The notes under the pieces are model-generated. The model searched no databases. It saw only the letters and a program-made list of their open reading frames with translations, and was not told the DNA's origin. A stretch of DNA of 64,000 nt, from positions 18,834 through 82,833 of IMG/VR virus record IMGVR_UViG_3300033553_000478; one strand, written 5' to 3'. Shown piece after piece: positions 41,429-52,200 of this stretch; position 1 is the first letter of the stretch; every line of letters starts with the position of its first letter. A program made the position numbers and the translations under genes. This stretch comes from a virus.

Positions 41429-42061
41429 ATGAAAAAACAAAAACCGCCTATAGGATTGTTCCCTCGAAAACTTCACGAAGAAGATAGGTACAAAAAAGTA
41501 TCTGATGCTATTTTAAGACGTATTTCAGCTGGATTGGAAGTATCTGAAGATTGGCTACAGGAATACAACGAGCTTGTAGTGAAAATGGAATTTAAGGAAG
41601 AAGAAGATGGAGAATTGATAATTCACGATCATCCCTTGAAGCCATCTGAATCAGCTAAGTTGAATCGTGGAGAATCTTTAAATGAAGAATCTGAATGGAC
41701 TCCTAAGAAACATCGAGAAAATTTGTTGTTTGCTATTAGGAACGATTTTGGCCCCGGGTGCGAAGCAATCTGTAAAGAACGCGCCAGACAGAAAGAGGTG
41801 AAAAATTTTCACGTTCATAGGGATGAGCAGCTTTATAAAAATGAACAGCTTGCTCAGGCAGCAGTATCATATGCATTGCATCCAAATCATTTGTATTTGG
41901 AAGAAAATCATACTGATAGAATGAGTCAATTTTGGCCTTGGGATCAAAAATATTGGAAGCCTACTCCTGAAGATCGCTATACAGAATTTAAAAAAGCCGG
42001 CGCTTTATTGGCTGCGCAAATTGATGTAACCATAGCTCAGAAAAGTGAAGGCCGTAATTAA
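41429..42061 (+). CDS. Conserved phage protein with WPWD-x-x-x-W-KP motif
   Basis: A 210-residue protein. The C-terminal half has ICKERARQKEVK, then HRDEQLYKNEQLAQAAVSYA, FWPWDQKYWKPTPED and FKKAGALLAAQID, a pattern found in many phage proteins that lie next to nucleotide-pool genes. A link to MazG-type enzymes is suggested by the MazG-like gene just downstream. Function not established. Confidence 0.65.
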   Translation: MKKQKPPIGLFPRKLHEEDRYKKVSDAILRRISAGLEVSEDWLQEYNELVVKMEFKEEEDGELIIHDHPLKPSESAKLNRGESLNEESEWTPKKHRENLLFAIRNDFGPGCEAICKERARQKEVKNFHVHRDEQLYKNEQLAQAAVSYALHPNHLYLEENHTDRMSQFWPWDQKYWKPTPEDRYTEFKKAGALLAAQIDVTIAQKSEGRN

Positions 42062-42188
42062 TCCGGAAACAGGAATCTTAGAGATTACTCCGGAGAATAA
42101 AGCAGAAAAATATTTATTAAATGGGTGGCATTCTGAGAACAAATCAAATCTCTTAAGTCACCACGTAACTATAATTGATAAGAAATGA
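42045..42188 (+). CDS. Unknown 47-residue protein, GTG start
   Basis: Reads from GTG at 42045 (MKAVINPETGILEITPENKA) to TGA at 42186, overlapping the genes on both sides (ATGA at the end). Its codon pattern and spacing fit the operon. Small beta-hairpin and helix. Confidence 0.5.
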   Translation: MKAVINPETGILEITPENKAEKYLLNGWHSENKSNLLSHHVTIIDKK

Positions 42189-42586
42189 ATAAAGATAAAT
42201 CACAATTGCATTCAGAAGTTTTAGCTTCTCAAGGAATAAAAGAATTAATGGAAATCTGTCACTTAGCTTCCCGAAATGGAGGTTGGTGGCACGATCTCAA
42301 AACAGGTGAGAAGCTTCAGCGAAATAAAGGTGAAATGCTTTGCCTTATTCATAGCGAGATATCCGAAGCTATGGAGGGAGAGCGCAAGGGCCTTATGGAT
42401 GATAAACTTACCCACCGCCCAATGGCTGAGGTAGAACTTGCTGATGCTGTAATCAGAATTATGGATTATGCTGCAGGGTTTAATTATGATCTGGCCGGAG
42501 CAATCATTGAAAAAATAGAATTCAATGCTCACAGAGCTGATCATAAACCTGAGAACAGATCAAAGGAAGGAGGTAAGAAGTTCTAA
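42185..42586 (+). CDS. MazG-like nucleotide pyrophosphohydrolase
   Basis: A 133-residue protein with the all-alpha NTP-PPase signature: GEMLCLIHSEISEAMEGERK (E-x-x-E helix) and MAEVELADAVIRIMDYAAGF (E-x-x-D helix). Hydrolyses nucleoside triphosphates; in phages it may adjust the nucleotide pool or lower ppGpp. Single domain, as in many phage MazG proteins. Confidence 0.85.
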   Translation: MNKDKSQLHSEVLASQGIKELMEICHLASRNGGWWHDLKTGEKLQRNKGEMLCLIHSEISEAMEGERKGLMDDKLTHRPMAEVELADAVIRIMDYAAGFNYDLAGAIIEKIEFNAHRADHKPENRSKEGGKKF

Positions 42587-42729
42587 TGAAAAGAGTAAAA
42601 CTAACTCACGGGACAGCTCGGGTATCTGAGGATTGTCCTGATGAGGTAATTGATATGCTGGACAAATTGTCCAGATTAGTCTATATGAAAAATATAGAAA
42701 CCGTAGAATTTGATAATAAAAAAGAATGA
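42586..42729 (+). CDS. Unknown 47-residue protein
   Basis: MKRVKLTHGTARVSEDCPDE then a helix (VIDMLDKLSRLVYMKN). Overlaps both neighbours (TAATG and ATGA). No family recognised. Confidence 0.5.
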   Translation: MKRVKLTHGTARVSEDCPDEVIDMLDKLSRLVYMKNIETVEFDNKKE

Positions 42730-43082
42730 CTACAGGAGAAAAAAGATTGGTACTGGAGAATATAATCAGTGCCACCCACACACTTCATAAAATTCAAGAG
42801 CTGCAAATTTTACCCCCTTGGCAGAAACAAATGAAGAATTATGGAAATTTATTTCTTAAAGAACTTCTTAGAGTTGAAGGATATTTTAATCAACTTGATA
42901 ATGAAACTCCGGAAGCTGTAGAACTTTATGAAGATTACTTTGATGTAATGAAGATTATTTCCAGAGTAAATATCCATCGTATGGATGATCTGCTGAAAGT
43001 GCTTCAGGCCTTTGAGAAAGAGCCCGCAATACTCACAGGAATTTGCCACAACATAATTGAGGAAAAACCTGAAGAGTCTTAA
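42726..43082 (+). CDS. Unknown 118-residue helical protein
   Basis: All-helical, with KRLVLENIISATHTLHKIQE and DDLLKVLQAFEKEPAILTGI. No family recognised. Last gene of the rightward arm. Confidence 0.6.
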   Translation: MTTGEKRLVLENIISATHTLHKIQELQILPPWQKQMKNYGNLFLKELLRVEGYFNQLDNETPEAVELYEDYFDVMKIISRVNIHRMDDLLKVLQAFEKEPAILTGICHNIIEEKPEES

Positions 43083-43097
43083 ATGTTTGTTAAGTCA

Positions 43098-43130
43098 TTG
43101 ATAATTATATAATTAGATGAATTAAATTTG
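43098..43130 (+). promoter_or_regulatory. Promoter of the structured RNA
   Basis: TTG (43098-43100), 22-base spacer, TAAATTTG (43123-43130): the Bacteroidota promoter pattern. It lies just upstream of stem 1 and drives no protein gene. Confidence 0.6.
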
Positions 43131-43255
43131 ACCACGTTGAAGGTTGCTGGGGGGCATACCAAGACGTGGTTTCTACCCTTCGGATCTTATACATAAATAA
43201 GCTTCCGAAGGTTTTAGAAAGGAAAAACCCGCTGCGTAGGGGTCAGCGGGTTTTT
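43131..43255 (+). ncRNA. Structured non-coding RNA at the convergent junction
   Basis: About 125 bases between the ends of convergent genes. Stem 1 is ACCACGT (43131-43137) with ACGTGGT (43164-43170), enclosing a small hairpin with a G-rich loop. Stem 2 is CCTTCGGA (43177-43184) with TCCGAAGG (43204-43211), extended by an inner 5-bp stem. Stem 3 is a 12-bp terminator (43223-43255). With its own promoter it makes a complete small-RNA gene. No open frame of note. No known family is recognised; it could regulate or titrate a factor at the end of infection, or be a packaged RNA. Confidence 0.65.
43223..43255. terminator. Bidirectional intrinsic terminator
   Basis: A perfect 12-bp inverted repeat (AAAAACCCGCTG, loop CGTAGGGGT, CAGCGGGTTTTT) with A and T tracts, so it works on both strands. 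It ends the structured RNA and the giant gene that converges from the right. Confidence 0.88.
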
Positions 43256-43297
43256 ATTAATGTCTATTTAAACTTAGCCTTGCGAATATAACAAAAT

Positions 43298-46200
43298 TTA
43301 AAAGATACTTCCAAGTAAATTATTGGTTGTTTGTATCGCAGGCGCAACCATCTTATTCTCTAACTTTTCCAAATTCATATAATAATTTGAATCCCAAAAC
43401 AAGTCGTTCGCCGTATCGCTGGCTAAACTGGCGCCAGCTAATCCAATTATTGTTGTCATTGCCATTCCTTTCAGACCGCTATCAAGGCGTGCTCTTTGAT
43501 CTGGTGACAAACTCTTTCTGTACTCAACGAATCCCTGTGGATCATTCATTACGTGACGGACCATTTTACCGACGGAGCGCAAGCTACCAATGTGCTGCTT
43601 TCCGTAGATATTGATATCCTCTTTTGAGAATCGATCGTGTACCATTGTTGGCAGAAACTTACTAAACTGCAGCATCATATTACCCCAGGAGTACATTTGT
43701 GCTACTCTCTGGTCAGTAGGCTGATAGCCTCTACCATGGGAAGCTTTTACTTTATCTTCAAGTTCGATGAGTCTGTGATTATCTATTGGCCATTCGCCTT
43801 CGTGATAGTTTCCATTCTCGTCGAATTTATTTAATTCTTCTTCAGTCAGCAGTCCTATCATATGCACTTGCTGAATCCACTTTTCTGAATAGATCATTGG
43901 TGATAGAGCCAGATCAGAAAATACCGCATCTAAGCCGTTTTTCTTTTCCATATTTACCTCATCATATACATTGATCTCCATAAAGTTCAGACTCTTCATT
44001 ATCCCGGCCATTCTTCGCTTCCTTGCGAGTACACCATTCAGGCCACCTTCCAAACCTTTATCCAATCCCCAGAATCTCTTTTCGCCTTCAATCCATTTTT
44101 TACCACCAAGATCTTTGATGTTGTGGTATTTCCCAACCAGTATGTTACCAATGGAATACAATCCGTAGGTGTTTTTGTTAGCCTGGTAACCCAGAGCATA
44201 AAATAAATTGAACCTCGTTAGAGCATTCAGTATTTTATCTCCATCCTTTCCTAAAGCAGACTCTTGCCTTTCCCCTTTCGTGAAATAATCTTTCCAGACT
44301 TTCTGAACGTGGATATTCATATTAGGCAAGTTGTTCTCCCTATTAAATGCAAGTACACCATCGATGTAACCTTGCAACTTTTCCATTCCTTTAAAATTCT
44401 TATTCCCGTTGACAAACAGCGTAGAATGTATGTAATCCCCAAGGGCCTTATTCAAGTCCATTGTGGGAAGCTCCGTAGCTTTTACAGATCTGTTATTGAC
44501 AAATCTGTTTATTGCTCCGAATCCTAAAGCTGTTTCCATTCCAACAGTACCGTGAATGATCTTGGATCCATCTTCATTCTTTCCAGTTTTCAAAAGCTGT
44601 AAAGCTTTTTTCTTCATTTTACGGTATTCCATAATCCTGTTAATGTCATTTTTCCTATGAACATCTGCAGAATCTCTCTTGAATATATCTTCAATATGTT
44701 TGAAGTTCATCAATTTAGTTTCTCCGGAACGTGGATCCTTGTAATTCATTTTCACATCGTAGATAGCTTCATCATCTCCCCTGGAGTTTACCATTAGTCC
44801 CAGAAGTCCTCTTGCTGAGAAAGCTTCAAGCTTGCTCATTGCCGTATGAGGGATGTAATCTTCTTTTCGCTTCTTAGCCGCTTTAGGCGGCATAAGCTCA
44901 TTGGTAGTTTTCCTGAAGAAATCATAAAAATCTTTTTCTGTTGCAGAAATATAACCTGCTTTAAATTCCCTCTCCATTTCATCCTGAGGACGTAATTTGA
45001 AATTATAGGTTAGATTGCCCTGCTTGTCTAAAACTTCCTCTCTGGTCACCAAATTGCCATACAGCCTATCATAAATCTCAGATTGTCCTATAGTGAACAT
45101 ATCTCGGATCCTTCTGATAGTTCCCATAAAAGTACGCTTGGAGCCATAGCCCAATTTCTCTTTATAGAGGGCGTCAGTGATCTTATTCATTTCCCGCATA
45201 TACTTTGACTTCTCATTGATAAAGGTCTTGTATTCCTTCTCCAGCATCCTTGCCAGTGATTGCGCAGCCGGGTGATTGGAAGGAATAGTTGAACCACTTA
45301 TCATATATGCCTGAAATTTGGAAATATCCTGCCCATCATAACCCTTGCCCTCTACCTCATTATCTTTCCAAAGCTTTGCCTGGTCACTGGCTAAATGTCC
45401 TGCGAGCTTTTTGATAATAGGCGTCATTACAATAGAGTAAGCATAAACATCTTTCTCCCCGTAGGTAGAGTATAGATCCAGAAGTTCATCTGCAGTCTTG
45501 CTATCCAGAGTAGGAATAAGAGTTTTAGCCAATTCATTGGCGGCTTTTTTATCCTTCACATAGTTCGCATAATTTTTCTCCTTAATGGATTTGTCTGTAA
45601 GTGGGTTGTACTCCATAGCTTCGTCAAATTCCCCAGGAGTAAGCAGTTCCTCTTTCTCGAACATAGGCAAATCGAATTCTTCTTTTGCATCCATTCCCTC
45701 AACACTTACAGGCTGATTAGCCAAGCGCTCTCTCATTCGAGCGCTGGCTTCTTCATAACTAATGGTAGCTTCAGTAAGTGAATCCATATTTTCCCGGGTA
45801 TCGTAATTAGGACTTGGCGTCCAGCTTCCCGGGATATTCTTGTCTTCGATAAGTGCAAGGTCGATATCAGCATTGTATCGTTTCTTTCCTTTATCATAGG
45901 AAAGTGCATTCGGTACCAGAGTGATATTCTCCTTGGCTAACTGAATCAATCTAATCTTTCTGGAAGATGCAGTTCTTTCACTTAAGATCTGCGGTAGAAA
46001 TTCTGCCATATCTGCCACTTCAAATAAAGCCGGCTTACCATCAGACCAAACGCTGAGGTACATTCCACCAGGCTTTTGAAGTCTTTGAATAACAGCTTCA
46101 TTTACATACTTGCCATCTTTTTGCTCGAAGATCTTGTTTACCACATTCCCAACACTCTCAAGCTTATCATTCTTTCCTAAGTAGATTTTCTGGAATGAAT

Positions 46201-49200
46201 TGCTTGGGTTCTGAGAATGCTTCAGAGCAATGATCTGTTCAAGGTTCTTAAGAACTACTTCAGAGATTGTTGTATTTGGATTTTTCAAAGCTTCATCCGC
46301 ATACATATTGATCATAAAGTTTTCATCCTTCCCAAAAAACGGTGCCATAGATTGTGGACCTTTCCACCCGTGCTGTATTAAATCATACAGCATAAGATCT
46401 TTTTGGATCTCCACCGGTAGCTCTTCAAATTCTTGCTGAGCTCTCTCCCTTTCAACTTCATTAAAACTTTCATTCACGAAACTGGTATTGGCAGAAATGT
46501 ACTGCTCATTACCATCCAGAGAAATGTTTAAAGCTTTCCGGAATAATATACTGTTGTGCAATTTTGAAACGCTATTCAGTATATTTTCTTCATCAATTTT
46601 GATATCAGACTTAAGAGGCTGCAGATAATTATTAAGCTTCTTATAGATTGAAGTCTCGCTGAATGGGTTCATGAGATCCTTGGCATACTCCTTTGAGATG
46701 TTATTGAATCCAAGTAGCCTGGAAGTCCTGAACTTTAAGAAGTCGCGGGAAATGCTCTCTATTTCATTTACCCCGATATCACCCATCTTAATTTTCAATC
46801 TGGAAAGTACCTTATTAGTCGCTGTAGCATATACAGGATTTAATCTCTTGGTATGTTCCAGGGTTTCCTCAGCTACCATCTGGTAATTTTTCAGGTCAGC
46901 ATTATTCTTTAACTTATCGTCGATCTTCAATATCTGGTTTTCAGATTTGTTATTTAGGACCGTAGAGAAGTCTGCAAGTTGCTGTTCCAATACAAGCGGG
47001 TTAACGTGAATGGTCTTATGGCCAGTCATTATCTTAGAGATCTTCTGTACCTCAGCATTCATATCCGATAGGTACCCGAACATTTCAATGATCGCTGCCT
47101 GTTCACTTGGCTTATCAGCATTCTTAGGATTGACTTTTAACTCGATGTTGGAATCACGGCTAACTTTTAGTTTCGCATAGATCTCCTTCACAATAGTTTC
47201 GCGTTTCTTTTTAGAATGAAACGCGCTATTGTTATTACGGTTGAGTTCACTCCACAATTTAGCTGCAGGAGAGTTCAAAATCATTCCCACATCTACCAAT
47301 GGGATCCCCATATTCACAAGCAGGATAGCCTGAGAAATATTGTGTTCATCCAATCCGATATCATCCGCAAAACCGTGCTTGGAGTTATCCAGAATAATGT
47401 TAGCCAGGATAGCTGATTGCTGGTTTCTGGAACCGTTACCCTGAGCATAATCTTTAAACCTGTCATAGGTGGTACCGCCAATAGTTATTGGTTTCTCGAT
47501 CGCAATCTCATAAGCTGCAAGTAGGTTTGCCAACTTGTGCGTATTGAAAACAGGACCAACGTTTCTCTTAGAGATCATTGTATTGTTGTAATCCTTGCGC
47601 CTTTGCTCCGGAGAAAATGGAGTTATATATTCCTTATTCTTAGGGAACTTTCCGTTGATCTCTTTAACGATCTCTCTGGTTTCATCCACAAACACCATCT
47701 TTGCATTGATCTGCTCTTTCATCTTAGGAGATAGCCAGTACTTGGTCATTTTATCAAATGCCTGGTTCCATTCTCCGAATTTCTTACCGCCTTTAGTTTG
47801 AATGAAAAGAGCATCCCCATCATTATCCGCTCCGATCACTTCACTGAAAGCACTCGGTACCATAACCTGATTACCTTCAGTGGTATCAAATCCAAGTACT
47901 TCAAATACTCCTGTGGAAGCTGGACCGTGACCAGGTACCCGGGAAGCAATTACAGTATGACCTTTAACGTGGAAACCGATATGTACACCTTTGCTGTCAT
48001 ATTCCTTAGCGATATATTTGAAAGCTTCTTTTCTGCTAACCCCGTGGCGTTTTTCTGCCATATCCAAAGCTGCAAACTGGATCGCATTAAGATCATCAGT
48101 TAAGGTCTGGGCCGCTTTTTCTTCCTTAGAAAGTCCTTTCATAGAATTCTCTATTGCTGATTTTCCACCGAAATTGTAGTAGGTAAGGGATTGCCTTGGC
48201 TGTACCTTATCTGACATATGCTTAGGCAATATGATTTCTGCAGGTGCAAGTGAACCATCACCATTAGGCTGGTAATGTTGCAAGCGTTGATCAACTTTAC
48301 CGCCGGCCATTTCAAAGCCGATATCCGGCTTTTGATGTGCCAGTGTTCCCGGAGTGGAAAGCTTGTTACCCATTCTTCTTAAAGTCTGGGCCAGCTGGTT
48401 CACAACGATTTCATTAACGTATGGATGCGCTAAGGATCCATTATCATCTAATAGAATTCTTTGCGCCTGGTTCATATCCTCCTTATTGAGTCCTTCCATA
48501 ATCAAAGCACGATATTCTGTGATGCTGTGATCTTTGATTTTATCAAGGACTTTCTGAAGGTTTTCCCGCTTCTGGTTGGAAATGTGCTGCTGTATCTCAT
48601 TGGCCAGATCGAGCTCTCCATTTAAAGTAGCATTTACAATAATGGAGTTGATCATTTGTACCGGAGTATTAGCAGTACTGGTTTTCTTATCCATCAGCTG
48701 CTGAGGTCCGAAGTTGTAGCTTTCAATACCTACAAATTCTCCATTTTTATAGAAAAGTTTGTCCTGTTCCTCTGTAATGGAAATAGGATTATCTCTCAAG
48801 TAAGCTGGAGTACGTTTCATTCCTGCCTCAGTATATTCACCTTTTTGGATATATTCTTCTCCGGAGAAATTAGATTTATCCGAAGACTGAGGAATAGCAA
48901 TTACCATATGGTTAAAGCTTCCATCGGAAAGATCCTGGGAAGGTTTCACGCCAAACTTCTCTCCATGGTACTGTAGGTATTTCAGTTTCCTCTGGTTCAT
49001 AGCTTCAAAAAGAGGGTGGCCCTTCTTTACAATGGTGGTATATCCTTTCAGGTATGCAGTCTTTCCTTTGAAATTAGGGTTCTCCTTCTCGATGCTGGCA
49101 TTAAGCAATTTGAATCCGTGGTTCATATTGAAAACACCTTTACCAAGCTGCTGCAGCTTCTGTGCATCCTCTTCCAGAATGTACATACCTGAATCGGTAC

Positions 49201-52200
49201 CGGCGATGCTTCCATCAAGTAGTTCATCAGCAAAGAACAAAGGTTCAATTTTGAAGTTCGGGTTCTTTACAGATATGATAGGGGAAGAGTTCATTTTAAA
49301 ACGTTTCACGATATCCTTTCCTGTAATTCCCGGTAGGAAAACTTCGGTGGTATTGTAGCCGTTAACTGTGGAGTTTACAACGTATTCTGCCACCAGCTCT
49401 ATACCATCCGGATTAAGCCTGTTCTTCTCGTTGAAGTAGTTCTTCAATTTATCGATCTTAGCCATCTCAGCCCCGTTGGAGTTCATAAACTGAATCTCTT
49501 TAATGACTGACTGCCTCAGGCTGTCTTTAAACTTCTGGCGACTGCCGGCGATCTCATCATCCCAGAATATTTCATCGTGTAAATGCTGGGCACTGCTGAC
49601 AACATTCCCCTCACGTTTGTTTACATACTTAATCTTACCAGCATCATCGTATTCAAATACATCCTCAAATTTGATACGTGGCATATTCATAAGGAACTTA
49701 CGTGGAGAATCTGAGAAAGCTCCCAGGTTTCCGAGATAAGATCTGTTCTTCACGCCTCTGGCATTTCTGGAAGTGTTGGTAAAGATTAAGAAATCTTCAA
49801 TTCCCTGTTCCAATGCAGTGGATCCAGCGTATAGGTTTCCTGTCTTATTGGAAATATTCTCAATACCGTTATATTGAGAGATAGTAGGCATTATACCTAC
49901 TTGAGCATTTTCATAGATATTATTCAGGAAAATATTCGGAACGTAACCTCTGCCGGCACGTTTCTTATTCTTCTCTGCAAGGTGGGAAAACCTTTCAAAG
50001 AATTGCTCTTTGGTTGGTATTTTACCATTCTCGTCCGGCGAAAGAAAGTTGATCATATTATCAACTTCTTTCGTTAAGTGATTATTGGTAATACGCACAG
50101 GAGTCATATTCCCCTCTGCATTCCTTACAGAACTAAGCGGGCTGAATTTCCTGTTTGTATTGATAAAAGACTCAACCAGTGGCCGTGCATTGTATAGGTA
50201 AATCCCTTTTGCAGGATCCCCCGGGAAGGGAAGATTCTTGAATTCATTAAAAGAATATCCATCACCTTTCTGCAGGTATTGGGTAGGCACATTTACACCA
50301 TTCCAATGGAATAGTTTATTTGTGGCCACCGCAGGGATTTTTGCTACCTGATTATTATAAGCGAATTGAGCTTTCTTAAAATCTGCTTTAGTAACAATCT
50401 TCTGGAATAACATTCCTTTCTTAATGAATCCGGAGATTAACGTTTCGATTGGAACATTCACCCCCTGGTAAGTAATGTAGCCTTGCTCCAAAACCTTCTC
50501 CAGATTAAACTGTCCGAATGGAGGCGCAAGGGTATTGATCACTTCAAGGTAATCTGCTTTAGTATCGTTCCCGCTGTAGATATTATTTACAGCATCCTCG
50601 AAATTCTTCCAGCGATCGGACTTACCGTCAAAATCCTTCCGGAGTTCGGAAAGGACTTTGTTGGCTCGGTGGATCTCTACCTGAGAAAGAGAGTTTACAA
50701 ACTCATACTTACCGTCATTCGTAATAGTGTTTTTGAATGCTACGATATGTTTCGAGTTGGAAAACACCAGGTGCATAGAGTTCAACAGGTTCAATTTGTT
50801 GTCACCATGCACGCTGGTCATATAGTCATTAAAAGCTTTAACCTCACGAAGCTTCGAGTTTTCGATCTGGCGAATAAACTCATTTGAGTTCGGGTTCTCG
50901 ATAGCCAGATTGTACATAATGCTTTCGAATAGATCTCTATTGAAAAGAGCTGTTTTGGCATAATCTACACTCCTACCTTTATTTTTTGCAAGGTGCCTTG
51001 TGCGCATTGCTTTGTTGTAAACAATACCGAAACGCTTCAGGATCTTGGTAGCTCCTTTAGCTTTATCGTCGAAATCCTTCGCATAGAATGACTCCCCGCT
51101 ATCCTCGATAGTATCTTCAATATCAGTAATGATATCCTCTTCACTAACATCTGAGAAGTCGCCTATAATATTGCTGGCTGCAGCTTTCTTTCTGGAAGCG
51201 ATATCTTCCAGTTGTGCTATTTGCTCATCACTCATATCATTGGCCCGAGCATCCATACCCTCGGCGCTGAGGTCTACTCCTTTGGTAACAGCTTTAAATG
51301 TATCCAGTATAAAGTCTTTCATATTCCCGGAGGGAACACCATCTTTATTTAACTGGCGTAACATTTTATCTACTCCACCGTCTTTCTCTATAATCTCACC
51401 TTTCTTACGAAGCAATCCCCACCAGATACGAGTATCTTTTTGACGTTGTGGTTCATTCTTAGGCTTAAAGATTTTATCAAATTCATCTGCCAATGGACCT
51501 TCCAAACGCTTCACAAACATTTCCTCTATAAGTAGAGATTGTTGAGACATTGGAACAGTCTTTAAAATCCCTGCAGCAATATCCTGTTTTAAGTATTCTT
51601 CCAGATTATTCTTATCAGCTCCATCGATCAGATAAGAGGCGAAAATATCCTTCTCTTTATACTTGGCAGTTTTCCCATTTGGAAGCTGTATTTCATATAA
51701 AGTAAGATCTTTATACCTTTTTTTGATATCAGCAACGAGCTCCGGATTAGCCAAAGCACTCTTAACGTTTGCCTGAGTTTCAGGTTCGTTTTTAGATAGC
51801 TGGTAATAGATATGCGAAAGTTCGTGCATAAAGATCCTGTCCTGGTTCCAGTTTTTACTATCTATAAAAATGGTACCGGCCAGTGCGTGACCTACCGCAT
51901 CAGCTCCCAAAGATTGGAACATATTACGGACAATAAAAACTTCCGTAGGCTTCTCAGCATTCGGGAACATTCTCTTAAGCTGGTGGTTTACCACAACCAT
52001 CTTATCTAATTCCTGAGGGCCATACATATTGTATGAACTGTATTGGTTCAGGTAATTGTCAAGATCATTCTGAGAAATATGAGTAGCTTCAGTGGACTTA
52101 GGCATACGAAGCTTATTGATAAAATCATCCATCCATCTGGCCATTGTCCTGTTACGGACTACCGTAGAACTTTCAGATCTGTTATCCATTCCGGAAACAG

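Noticed and set aside
43131-43255. Known riboswitch upstream of a gene
   Set aside because: It lies downstream of the last plus-strand gene and ends in a terminator with no gene following on that strand.
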